DNA of 13,070 nucleotides from the NCBI GenBank assembly GCA_947476515.1, contig CANJQZ010000032.1, forward strand, positions 1 to 13,070, read 5' to 3'. Each line of letters starts with the position of its first letter. Position 1 is the first letter of the stretch. Both the position numbers and the translations under genes were made by a program. Positions 1 through 6,878 of this stretch are shown piece after piece. Origin of the DNA: Flavobacteriales bacterium (GTDB taxonomy: Bacteria; Bacteroidota; Bacteroidia; Flavobacteriales_D; Crocinitomicaceae). The notes below the pieces were generated by a model. That model saw nothing but the letters and a program-made list of their open reading frames with translations. It had not been told where the DNA came from and searched no databases.

Positions 1-600
1 ATGTTTCAAAGTGCTACCGGAATTGATTTTACTCCATTCTTCGAACAATGGTATTTTGGTGAAGGTTACCCTACCTACTCTGTCAAATGGGAACAAGCGG
101 GAAATGATGCCTTAGTACAAATCAACCACAGCACCTCGAAACCAAGTATTACGCCAACATTCACCAACCCAATCAGCTTAAGATTCTTGAGACAAGGAAT
201 GCAAGACACTACCCTTACCTTTGACATCAACAGTAATAGTGACAATTTTTACATTAGTAATCTTGGTCCTATCGGAAATATGATCTATGTAGATCCATCC
301 AACTGGGTAATAAACAAAGTAGGAACTGTCGTAGAAGACAACTCACTTTCCATTCAAGAGAACGAAACTTTAGAATCTATTCAAGTGGTTCCAAATCCAA
401 ACAATGGTCAATTTAAACTTGTTGGATTGAAGGAAGATTCACATTTAGAAATCTATTCTATGAATGGTGTGGTGGTTAAGGAGATGAATTTATCACCTTC
501 TCAAAATATTGATATCAGTTCATTGCCACAGGGCACCTATTTATTGTCAATTAGCAATTCAAAGGGAAACAAAACATTAAGATTAGTTACACAAAAGTAA
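1..600 (+). CDS. M1-family metallopeptidase, C-terminal fragment with T9SS sorting domain (partial, 5' end outside window)
   Basis: This is the 3' end of a larger gene; the reading frame is already open at base 1, and the first ATG is probably an internal methionine. Residues 1-50 (ATGIDFTPFFEQWYFGEGYP) match the end of the helical domain in secreted Bacteroidetes M1 aminopeptidases, where a 'G-D--FF-QW---GYP-Y' stretch is typical. Residues 50-115 are a beta-rich linker domain. Residues about 125-199 form a T9SS type A sorting domain: PNPNNGQFKL, then 'LEIYSMNGVVV', then 'LPQGTYLLSI' and a basic end. The protein is therefore probably exported by type IX secretion and surface-attached or released. 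The zinc site (HExxH) lies outside the window, so catalytic competence cannot be judged. The sorting domain is clear; the M1 assignment is a family-pattern reading. Confidence 0.8.
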   Translation: MFQSATGIDFTPFFEQWYFGEGYPTYSVKWEQAGNDALVQINHSTSKPSITPTFTNPISLRFLRQGMQDTTLTFDINSNSDNFYISNLGPIGNMIYVDPSNWVINKVGTVVEDNSLSIQENETLESIQVVPNPNNGQFKLVGLKEDSHLEIYSMNGVVVKEMNLSPSQNIDISSLPQGTYLLSISNSKGNKTLRLVTQK

Positions 601-608
601 AAAGCTAG

Positions 609-648
609 TAACAGTTTCGGGTTTGGTTTTTTAACACTGTTATTTTTT
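609..648. terminator. Possible bidirectional terminator between convergent genes
   Basis: TAACAGT (609-615) and ACTGTTA (636-642) form a 7-bp inverted repeat with a 20-nt loop, followed by TTTTTT on the plus strand. It lies just after the stop of the peptidase gene and just after the stop of the convergent membrane-protein gene. The loop is long, so folding strength is uncertain. Confidence 0.35.
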
Positions 649-669
649 GTTGACTTGCCATCAAAATTG

Positions 670-1221
670 TTAGTTATGTCCGCTAATATTATGTTCCAAT
701 TTTTGTCCCATACCACCTGATAGATAACCAGCAACAAGTTCCTCTTTTTGTAGTCCGTTTGAAAAGTAGTCAACACTTATTGAGCAATCTCCTGTAATAT
801 CAACCCAAACAGTTTCGCTTTGTCCGATTTCTAATCTGTCAATATGTCCACCACCACAACCAATAATATTTAAATTAGTCAAAGTAGTCTGAGTTGAGTT
901 TGTAAATGTTATTCTCATTGTGTCAAGTAGAATTATTGCAACCCAACAATAAAACAACATCACTGGAATATTAAGTAACATTATTCCGCAAGTAGTCATT
1001 AACCTCTTACTGTTGTCGATATCTTTAATCGCTTTTAATAAAATTGAAGTTAAAATTCCAATATTTATTAGTCCTATCAATACGATAAAACCATAACCAA
1101 CGAAAAGCAATTCAAACGATGAAGAAAGGAAGTAAAGTCCGAAAATAAATGTCCCAAGCAAGAACGAAATTAATGCTGTTTGTAAACCGAGTTTTATGTA
1201 TCGTTCAGTCTTCATACACAT
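670..1221 (-). CDS. Small membrane protein with C-terminal extracytoplasmic domain, unknown function
   Basis: I do not recognise this family. The 183-residue product has three hydrophobic segments at about residues 10-33, 38-62 and 75-101, separated by a short charged stretch (KAIKDIDNSKR) that marks a cytoplasmic loop. The remaining roughly 80 residues are polar, contain 'IIGCGGGHID' and 'ITGDCSISVDYFSNGL', and have a beta-rich character; two Cys in this part could form a disulfide or ligate a metal. A second ATG at codon 3 is an equally good start, since no ribosome binding site separates them. It stands alone, convergent to the peptidase gene and separated from the nuclease gene upstream by 86 bases, and is probably transcribed from its own promoter in that gap. 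No function is proposed. Confidence 0.7.
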   Translation of the reverse strand: MCMKTERYIKLGLQTALISFLLGTFIFGLYFLSSSFELLFVGYGFIVLIGLINIGILTSILLKAIKDIDNSKRLMTTCGIMLLNIPVMLFYCWVAIILLDTMRITFTNSTQTTLTNLNIIGCGGGHIDRLEIGQSETVWVDITGDCSISVDYFSNGLQKEELVAGYLSGGMGQKLEHNISGHN

Positions 1222-1297
1222 GATGTAAATTTTTCGATTGGACTTATTTACCTAATCGAGATTAATAAATTAAAGAAGTGAGCTTGCTGTTTTGAAC

Positions 1298-1318
1298 AAA
1301 AACATGATTAATCATGCT
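1298..1318 (-). terminator. Candidate intrinsic terminator overlapping the nuclease stop codon
   Basis: On the minus strand the perfect palindrome CATGATTAATCATG (1303-1316) can fold as a 5-bp stem with a TTAA loop, extended by a G-U and an A-T pair, and is followed directly by a T run. The TAA stop codon of the nuclease gene lies inside the loop. It would end the dehydrogenase-nuclease transcript. The stem is short and AT-rich. Confidence 0.45.
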
Positions 1319-2315
1319 GGTAGCAATACCCGCTTGGATCTTTGGTCATCCGTTTACAGCGCGCACCTTTTTTAGTTTTTCCCATGCATTGACTTGAAGT
1401 CCCAACATTTTTAGACGAATGATGCGTACGACTTCCAGAACTACTTGATGTCCAAGACCAACAAGCAATACAAACCTCTTTTTCTAAAGCATTTTCTTCT
1501 TTATCAACTAACCCAGGAAAAAAATCAATACCAGTAATCCGCTCTAATTCATCTATCGAGACAACATAACGGGTCAAAGATTCTTTAGAACCTTGATTAG
1601 GAAGAATAAAGGCTATCGCTTTTGGATGTTCATGATAGTCGAGGATTACCTTATAATAATATTTTGGAACACTTACATGATTGGGTCCAATAGTTGGCAG
1701 ACCATCAGTTAAAACTGGACCTGTTACCACATATACTGATTTATAATCTACTGCCCAATCACGAACAAGTTCCTCAAGTTTCTTCCAAATACCCCTGTTA
1801 AAACTTGGATCTTGAGGACTCATATTACTATAATAAAAAGATTCTTGCATGGTATTAGCAGTGGAGGACATATCCGCAGCAGGTGCCAAATGACCTCGAT
1901 CATATCCAGAACCTTTATAATCACGATCCGTTGCACTTCCTGTACTTACATTTGGATCAGATTCAAAATCATTAGATCTTTCACACAAACGGTTCGTTTC
2001 ATCAGCTGTTAACTCGTAAGCCACCCATGCTGCTTGTTCATATGCTTCACTGTAGCGAATAGTATACGCTAAATGCCTGATGATTTGATCCTTTGAATGA
2101 ATAAGAGGCCATTCCAAATTTTCTTGTGGAGCCCTTATAGTATCTTCAAGCACCACATTAGAAACTATTTGTTCTACTTTTGGCTCAACTTTTTTTTCTG
2201 TTGGAGACAGGATCTTACTTTCCTCCTTAACCTGATGCTTATTGGATAAGACCTTTACTAAAACTCCTATACAGAGGAAGAAAAAAAGTAAAAAAATTAT
2301 GGAATATTTTTTCAT
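1308..2315 (-). CDS. DNA/RNA non-specific endonuclease (DRGH/NUC1 type), membrane-anchored, with Cys/His-rich C-terminal tail
   Basis: A sugar-nonspecific nuclease of the beta-beta-alpha-Me (Serratia nuclease/NucA) superfamily. With the ATG start at 2315 it has 335 residues. Residues 5-24 are a hydrophobic anchor or signal, followed by a Lys/Glu-rich linker (27-60) and the nuclease domain (about 70-270). The catalytic motif GYDRGHLAPAADM is at 137-149, with His142 as the expected general base; the metal-binding Asn is in SFNRGIW (Asn173). After the domain come a Ser/His-rich stretch (287-303) and a tail with C310, C320, C331 and H334 in a C-x9-C-x10-C-x2-H arrangement, a zinc-knuckle-like motif seen at the ends of some Bacteroidetes proteins. 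The in-frame TTG at 2327 is a less likely start. The ATG follows the upstream gene's TGA by one base (TGA-T-ATG), so translation is probably coupled. Likely periplasmic or surface role in nucleic acid degradation. Confidence 0.9.
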   Translation of the reverse strand: MKKYSIIFLLFFFLCIGVLVKVLSNKHQVKEESKILSPTEKKVEPKVEQIVSNVVLEDTIRAPQENLEWPLIHSKDQIIRHLAYTIRYSEAYEQAAWVAYELTADETNRLCERSNDFESDPNVSTGSATDRDYKGSGYDRGHLAPAADMSSTANTMQESFYYSNMSPQDPSFNRGIWKKLEELVRDWAVDYKSVYVVTGPVLTDGLPTIGPNHVSVPKYYYKVILDYHEHPKAIAFILPNQGSKESLTRYVVSIDELERITGIDFFPGLVDKEENALEKEVCIACWSWTSSSSGSRTHHSSKNVGTSSQCMGKTKKGARCKRMTKDPSGYCYQHD

Positions 2316-2316
2316 A

Positions 2317-3954
2317 TCAATTGACAATTATTTTTTGGTTTACCAACATACCGTTTTTAAATGCGACGCTTACTAAATAAGTACCGCAAGACCATAGTGA
2401 TACATCAACAGAAATGGAATTCGTTAAGGAATTAGTTTGATAATAAAGCTCTTTTCCATTAAGATCAAAAACCTTCAAATAATCTAACACTTTATCCATT
2501 CCAAAGACAACCTTAAAATAAGACTCAGTAGGATTCGGATACATTAAAAATGAATTTTCAGGAATAATAGGATCTTTAGGAAAATTAATCTTCCAAAGAG
2601 CACCACCTCTTTCGATTATATACAGATCGTTTTCAAGCAATTCAGCATCTACAGGCAAATAAAATCCAGAAACAACACTTCTTGTTACCATTTCATAATT
2701 ATCAATCGAAGCATTATATTCTAATTTCATTTGAATCAAATCGCGAGAAGGGTCAACAAATGGGCAAGGACTACCCCAAGGCGAGATTGGAGAAAATCCA
2801 AGACTATCACCCCCTGGCATAAAACTCAAAACAAAGCCATCACCTTTATAGGGGAAAGACAAATTACTATCTGCATCAAAGACCAATCCTAAAGGTGAAC
2901 GATGGGCGGTGAAAGAACTTACATAAGTTCCATTTTGACTTGCCTGCAGAACTCCTCCACTTATAGCATCACGATAAAAATCTCCAGCAGAACCTAAATT
3001 ACGAATAGGCTCCATCCAATTTACATTGTTAGGAATTGGGGGAAATCCTGAAGTGTAATTAAACCAACCAGCAGCAACACCACTTCCATTTGGATTTACA
3101 AGGGGATCAATATGATAATCATAGTTGGGATATTGTATAGGATTATCATTTCCACCCATTCTCCATGGAAATCCATAATTCCTACCTTTTCTCAACCAAT
3201 TCAATTCTTCCGGATCATCTCTTTCACCAGAATTATCAATTGCAAAAAGGGTATCCTTGCTATCCCAAGCCATGTCGTATGCGTTGCGCGTACCTGATGC
3301 AAATAAATAAGGACTATTAACAAGAGAAGCTGAATCATTGAGCAATAAAACATTCAAACTGTTTATAGGAAAACGAAAAATACGAGAAGTTAAAGGCACT
3401 TCTCTAGTATTTGGCCAAGCACCATTATTATCATCTAATTCACCTAAATGAGTCCTTGCACCGCTACTAACAAAAACATTTGAACCACTAGGATCAACTG
3501 CAACACCTGTAAAACCATGATCACCTGTTGGACTAGCAGTTGGATAAGGATCCGTACTCACCATGATCTCCCATGTGCGTTGACCATTAAAGGAAGGCGT
3601 TCCTTTGACCACATAGCCAACACCAACGGTTGAGGTCCAATTATTACCTGAAAGATACAGAACGCCATCACGAAAACAGAGCCCTTGGAGACAGGTGATG
3701 CCATGATCAGCCGCTGTAAATCTAAGAGAATCAGTGGCCCCACCTAGTTCATTTAAAAAAATCTCATAAATATCACCTGTTATTACAGCATAAAAAAGAT
3801 GACCGCTTACAACATCATAAGCTAATTTTGTTGCATAAGGTTTGGGAGTGAAAATTGAATCAACAGATAAATCATTGTATAGAGGAAAAACACGCTGTTG
3901 AGCAATAGCAAGAAAATTTAATCCAATAAATGCAATGATTAAAAAATTTCGCAT
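2317..3954 (-). CDS. Glucose/sorbosone dehydrogenase-like beta-propeller protein with T9SS sorting domain
   Basis: A secreted protein of the PQQ-dependent sugar dehydrogenase (GSDH) superfamily, 545 residues from the ATG at 3954. Residues 1-18 are a signal peptide ending AIA before QQ. The middle carries repeated propeller strands with family signatures: 'GFTGVAVDP' (about 147-155), 'GTRNAYDMAWD' (221-231), 'LFAIDNSGERDDPEELNWLRKGRNYGFPW' spread over about 236-264, and 'SPLGLVFD' near 353-360. The last 78 residues are a T9SS type A domain (MYPNPTESYFKV, 'LKVFDLNGKELY', 'CGTYLVSV'). The open frame extends to a TTG at 3969, and another ATG sits at 3960; 3954 was chosen because the signal peptide begins there. 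Substrate and the presence of PQQ cannot be read from the sequence; the cofactor residues were not checked one by one. It is first in a two-gene unit with the nuclease. Confidence 0.85.
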   Translation of the reverse strand: MRNFLIIAFIGLNFLAIAQQRVFPLYNDLSVDSIFTPKPYATKLAYDVVSGHLFYAVITGDIYEIFLNELGGATDSLRFTAADHGITCLQGLCFRDGVLYLSGNNWTSTVGVGYVVKGTPSFNGQRTWEIMVSTDPYPTASPTGDHGFTGVAVDPSGSNVFVSSGARTHLGELDDNNGAWPNTREVPLTSRIFRFPINSLNVLLLNDSASLVNSPYLFASGTRNAYDMAWDSKDTLFAIDNSGERDDPEELNWLRKGRNYGFPWRMGGNDNPIQYPNYDYHIDPLVNPNGSGVAAGWFNYTSGFPPIPNNVNWMEPIRNLGSAGDFYRDAISGGVLQASQNGTYVSSFTAHRSPLGLVFDADSNLSFPYKGDGFVLSFMPGGDSLGFSPISPWGSPCPFVDPSRDLIQMKLEYNASIDNYEMVTRSVVSGFYLPVDAELLENDLYIIERGGALWKINFPKDPIIPENSFLMYPNPTESYFKVVFGMDKVLDYLKVFDLNGKELYYQTNSLTNSISVDVSLWSCGTYLVSVAFKNGMLVNQKIIVN

Positions 3955-3971
3955 GAACATAAAAAGCAATT

Positions 3972-4005
3972 TATACTACGAATATAGTAAAATGAGATGA
4001 GCGAA
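3972..4005 (-). promoter_or_regulatory. Possible Bacteroidetes-type promoter for the dehydrogenase-nuclease pair
   Basis: On the minus strand TATATTCG (3986-3979) matches the Bacteroidetes -7 consensus TAnnTTTG at seven of eight positions and would place a transcript start a few bases before the ATG. The -33 TTTG-like element is poor (ATTCG). Weak call based on one half of the motif. Confidence 0.2.
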
Positions 4006-4036
4006 TTGCCACTTAAAATTAAAATAACAAAACTGA

Positions 4037-5461
4037 TTAAAGTTTAATATTGTACTTTTCAATTTTACTAATCAGCGTGTTAATAGCCCATCCAATGGCA
4101 ATAGAGGACTGTCTTTTATTCCCTTTAAAATACTTAAGAACCCTTTCTATATGTTCTTTTTCAACAAAGGAAATATGCATTGGTTTTTCCATAGGACCTT
4201 GTGATAATCTTTTTGGCAAAACTTCAGCATTGACTAATTCCTCATTAAAAACATACAATCTTGAGATGATATTCTCTAGTTCCCTAACATTTCCGGGATA
4301 AGAATAATTTAATAGCACCTCCATTGCTTCTTTTTCTAAGATTAATTTTTTGGGACGATTTAATTCTTTTTTCTTTTGATTTAAAAAATACTCAATCATC
4401 GCTTTTATATCTTGTTTACCCCTTTCGACCAATGATGGTAAATCTAATTCTACTACGGACAAGCGATAATATAAATCCCATCTAAACTTACCTTCCTCAC
4501 ACAACTTCGTTAGACTTTGATTTGTTGCTGCGATGACCCTAACATTAATTTTCTTAGCTTTTCCACCAAGGGGCATGACCTCCTTTTCTTGCAAGACACG
4601 CAATAAAGCTTGTTGCATATAAGGTGAAATATCCCCTATTTCATCAAGAAAAATAGTGCCTTCATTTGCTTCCTCGAATAAACCTGTGGTGTCCTTATCG
4701 GCACCAGTAAAGGCGCCTTTTTTATATCCAAACAAGCGAGATTCTAATAATGAATCACTAAATGCAGAGCAATTAACCGTAACATAAGCTTGTTCTGATC
4801 TAATTGAATTTTTGTGAATGTATTTAGCTAAATTTTCTTTTCCCGTTCCACTCGCTCCTAAGATTAATACCGTTACTAAATCCGTTTGAGCAACCTTTTC
4901 TGCATTGTTATAAATCCACTTTATTTGAGGAGTTATAAAATAATCATCAGACACATTGCTTCTTTTAACTTGCTCTTGATGATAAATAGCTGTAACAGGA
5001 AGTGATGATTGTTCTAATTCAATCTTAATTAATTCCGGTTTATCTTTCGTTTTAGTATACTTTGCTTCTCTTGTTTGAAAAAGAGTAGTGTTTAAATTTA
5101 ATCCAAGGTGACTTAAATACCACACTACTTGCATTGAAGGAGTTCCAGGAGTAATAAAAACATCAATTTTATCCTCTTTTAGACTTGTGAGTAATGGATC
5201 CACTTTTGATTGAATTTCCCTATGATCAATGGGATCATTAATCCCCATATAAATAGGTTCAATGATACGATCAGGGTAAGTTCTTTTTAAGAAATTCACC
5301 AAGAGCTCCGTTCTTAGATCACTTTCTTTAGCACTTGAAAGCAATAAATGTTGATCTTGTTTATAGAAGAATTTGTGATAATTTGCTGTTGGTCCATTTT
5401 CGAGAACTTTCCCTTCGTAAAAGTCATTGTTATAAGCTACCCAAGAAACCAAAGTCTTCAT
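4037..5461 (-). CDS. RtcR-like CARF-domain sigma-54-dependent transcriptional activator (AAA+)
   Basis: A 474-residue enhancer-binding protein. Residues 1-165 resemble the CARF sensor domain of RtcR: 'MGINDPIDHREI' (72-83) and ITPGTPSMQVVWYLSHLGL (103-121), followed by 'LFQTREAK', line up by eye with RtcR 'ELHNPWDFEEV' and 'ITTGTHVAQICWFL...IQT'. CARF domains bind RNA-derived or cyclic-nucleotide ligands. Residues 175-405 are a complete sigma-54 AAA+ domain: Walker A GASGTGKE (202-209), GAFTGA loop intact (249-254), Walker B IFLDEIGD (270-277), and PGNVREL (389-395). Residues 435-474 form a Fis-type helix-turn-helix (FKGNKRQSSIAIGWAINTL...). It follows the reverse transcriptase by 115 bases on the same strand. 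A dyad overlaps the base before its start codon, suggesting autoregulation. No rtcA/rtcB RNA-repair genes are in the window, so its target is unlikely to be an adjacent Rtc operon. Family is firm; ligand and target are unknown. Confidence 0.9.
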   Translation of the reverse strand: MKTLVSWVAYNNDFYEGKVLENGPTANYHKFFYKQDQHLLLSSAKESDLRTELLVNFLKRTYPDRIIEPIYMGINDPIDHREIQSKVDPLLTSLKEDKIDVFITPGTPSMQVVWYLSHLGLNLNTTLFQTREAKYTKTKDKPELIKIELEQSSLPVTAIYHQEQVKRSNVSDDYFITPQIKWIYNNAEKVAQTDLVTVLILGASGTGKENLAKYIHKNSIRSEQAYVTVNCSAFSDSLLESRLFGYKKGAFTGADKDTTGLFEEANEGTIFLDEIGDISPYMQQALLRVLQEKEVMPLGGKAKKINVRVIAATNQSLTKLCEEGKFRWDLYYRLSVVELDLPSLVERGKQDIKAMIEYFLNQKKKELNRPKKLILEKEAMEVLLNYSYPGNVRELENIISRLYVFNEELVNAEVLPKRLSQGPMEKPMHISFVEKEHIERVLKYFKGNKRQSSIAIGWAINTLISKIEKYNIKL

Positions 5462-5479
5462 ATATCAAAATTTGATATA
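5461..5479. repeat. Near-perfect 19-bp dyad abutting the regulator start codon (candidate operator/UAS)
   Basis: TATATCAAA-A-TTTGATATA is an inverted repeat with 9-bp arms and a one-base centre; it touches the ATG of the RtcR-like gene. Its reverse complement shares TATATCAAATTTTGA exactly with bases 7999-8013 upstream of the helicase gene. A dimeric Fis-type HTH could bind such a site. The AT-rich background raises the chance of coincidence. Confidence 0.4.
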
Positions 5480-5576
5480 AATATAAGAATATTTAGATAG
5501 TTAATCCATCAATATTAAATTTCAAGTTACTAAATTCACTATAAAACATTATCACATAGAGCCTTAAACCTAATGC

Positions 5577-6698
5577 TTATTTTTGTGCCATAGATTGATA
5601 AGTTAGCCAAGGAATCAAATCATTATACATTTTTTGATAAAGAAAATCATCTTTCCCTCTCACTTGACCAATAAAATTAATGTGTCCAGTTAATGAATTC
5701 AAAAATCGAATGTTTCGTTGTATAACTGAATGTGAGAAATCACCTGCATTTCTACTTGAAGCATGATCAATTCCATTAGTATTTAAATCATGGAGCATAG
5801 CTCGTACCTTTTTGAGCGTCTTACGATCAACATTTACTTTTTCATTAACAATTACCCCTGTCACCACTTGTTTTTTATTTTTGGACCTCAATCTAAATTT
5901 TTTATCATTCAGAGTAAAACCATGCGTCATAAGTATGTGTTTTAAGTACTGAACTTGAAGTTTAGTGATAAATTTATCTGAAGAAAAACTCAAATCATCT
6001 GCATATCTTGTGTAAGTTATCCCTTCTTGCTCACAACAATTTAGAAGAGCATTATCTAGAGGTAAACAGATTAAATTGGAAAGTACTGGCGAAGTTGCAA
6101 CACCTTGTGGTAAAACACCATTATAAGTCAAAAGATAGGTTAAGGCTTCAGAAACAGATTCATCAAATCCAAAGGGAGGAGATCTAAAAAGCGAGTAAAC
6201 CTTTTGGGCTGAAATTGAACTAAAAAAATCTTTTAAATCTAGATTAAGAAGATACCTCTTACCGACATGAGGCAAGGCATTCTGAACAATATTTGCGTTT
6301 TGAGATTTATGTTTTACACTCAAGACAAAACCATGAACAGAGGGGTGTTTTAAACACGAATACACTCCTTGCAAATGACTATTAATTTTCTTTTGCACTT
6401 TATTTAGTTTCCCTTGAGGCGCATTAATAATACGAAAACCTTTTTTCCTTTTTGGAATAGTATAATTTAAATAATTCGGATAATTCAACATCAATTCCAT
6501 TTCACTCCAGGAGATTCTAAGAAAAAGACATAAATCTAAGGTTGATTTTATGCCTAACATTCTAAGTGCATATTTTTCAGCTGTATTCAAAAAAGTAAAT
6601 GGAGTGGTGCGTAATGAATTATTAGGATAATAAATAAATTTCCAACATTGATCTTTAAAAATCTCTTTTTTTATCGACAAATCCTCTATTTTATTCAT
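5577..6698 (-). CDS. Retron-type reverse transcriptase
   Basis: A 373-residue RT that in retrons copies part of a structured RNA into msDNA. Residues 75-110 hold 'YTIPKRKKGFRIINAPQGKLNKVQKKI', the usual RT entry region. NALPH (140-144) is the retron-specific NAxxH signature just before motif A, LNLDLKDFFSSI (151-162, catalytic Asp154). LPQGVATSPVLSNL (196-209) is motif B, and YADD (232-235) gives the catalytic Asp pair. VVTGVIVN (278-285) carries the retron VTG signature, thought to help recognise msr RNA. The C-terminal part (330-360, 'LTGHINFIGQVRGKD') is typical of retron RTs. All catalytic residues are present and length is normal. There is no fused endonuclease, maturase or integrase domain, arguing against a group II intron or DGR. 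The ATG at 6698 lies about 18 nt after the inverted repeat that closes the presumed retron RNA. Confidence 0.93.
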   Translation of the reverse strand: MNKIEDLSIKKEIFKDQCWKFIYYPNNSLRTTPFTFLNTAEKYALRMLGIKSTLDLCLFLRISWSEMELMLNYPNYLNYTIPKRKKGFRIINAPQGKLNKVQKKINSHLQGVYSCLKHPSVHGFVLSVKHKSQNANIVQNALPHVGKRYLLNLDLKDFFSSISAQKVYSLFRSPPFGFDESVSEALTYLLTYNGVLPQGVATSPVLSNLICLPLDNALLNCCEQEGITYTRYADDLSFSSDKFITKLQVQYLKHILMTHGFTLNDKKFRLRSKNKKQVVTGVIVNEKVNVDRKTLKKVRAMLHDLNTNGIDHASSRNAGDFSHSVIQRNIRFLNSLTGHINFIGQVRGKDDFLYQKMYNDLIPWLTYQSMAQK

Positions 6699-6716
6699 AA
6701 TTATATTTTAAAAAAA

Positions 6717-6725
6717 AGCCGTTGA
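6717..6725 (-). repeat. Retron a2 arm of inverted repeat
   Basis: AGCCGTTGA on the plus strand is the exact reverse complement of TCAACGGCT at 6861-6869. The repeat closes the presumed msr-msd RNA just upstream of the RT start codon. Confidence 0.75.
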
Positions 6726-6860
6726 ACCTTATCTCAAATTTGCGTGCATTCTTTCGAGCGAAGCGAGCAAGAATGGAGGCAAAGCCCCTTAATTCTACTC
6801 AACTTCTAAATGGGTTGCGAGAACACAACCACAAGTCTATTAATGACTCATAAGTTCTAA

Positions 6861-6869
6861 TCAACGGCT
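6861..6869 (-). repeat. Retron a1 arm of inverted repeat
   Basis: TCAACGGCT on the plus strand pairs exactly with 6717-6725. It marks the 5' side of the presumed retron RNA and lies 9 bases after the end of the helicase-like gene. Confidence 0.75.
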
Positions 6870-6878
6870 CTTATACTA

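Larger units (their letters stand above)
6717..6869 (-). ncRNA. Putative retron msr-msd RNA
   Basis: This non-coding stretch between the helicase stop and the RT start is bounded by a perfect 9-bp inverted repeat: TCAACGGCT (6861-6869) with AGCCGTTGA (6717-6725), fitting retron a1/a2. Pairing can continue after a bulge (AACTTAT against ATAAGGTT with one bulged base). Inside, read on the minus strand, are an msr-like hairpin GGTTGTG-TTCT-CGCAACC (6830-6813, seven pairs including one G-U), a small hairpin GGGGC-TTT-GCCTC (6788-6776), and a hairpin with 7-bp arms CATTCTT/AAGAATG (6775-6769 and 6753-6747) enclosing 15 nt, a plausible msd stem. A T run follows a2. The branch guanosine and exact msr/msd border cannot be fixed by eye. 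Confidence 0.8.

Noticed and set aside
4030..4045. AAACT-GATTAA-AGTTT hairpin as a terminator for the regulator gene
   Set aside because: Only five mostly A/T pairs around the stop codon and a poor T run; too weak to list.
5572..5588. TGGCACAAAAATAAGCA on the minus strand as a sigma-54 promoter for the regulator gene
   Set aside because: The GC of the -12 box is one base too far from the -24 GG, and the bases are the end of the RT coding sequence (Met-Ala-Gln-Lys-stop), which explains them.
5577..6698. Group II intron maturase or diversity-generating retroelement RT
   Set aside because: No maturase or endonuclease domain, no template/variable repeat seen, and the protein has the retron NAxxH and VTG signatures with an msr-msd-like RNA directly upstream.
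6747..6775. CRISPR-like or transposon-end repeat
   Set aside because: Single copy hairpin inside the retron RNA; no repeated spacing, transposase gene or target duplication was seen.
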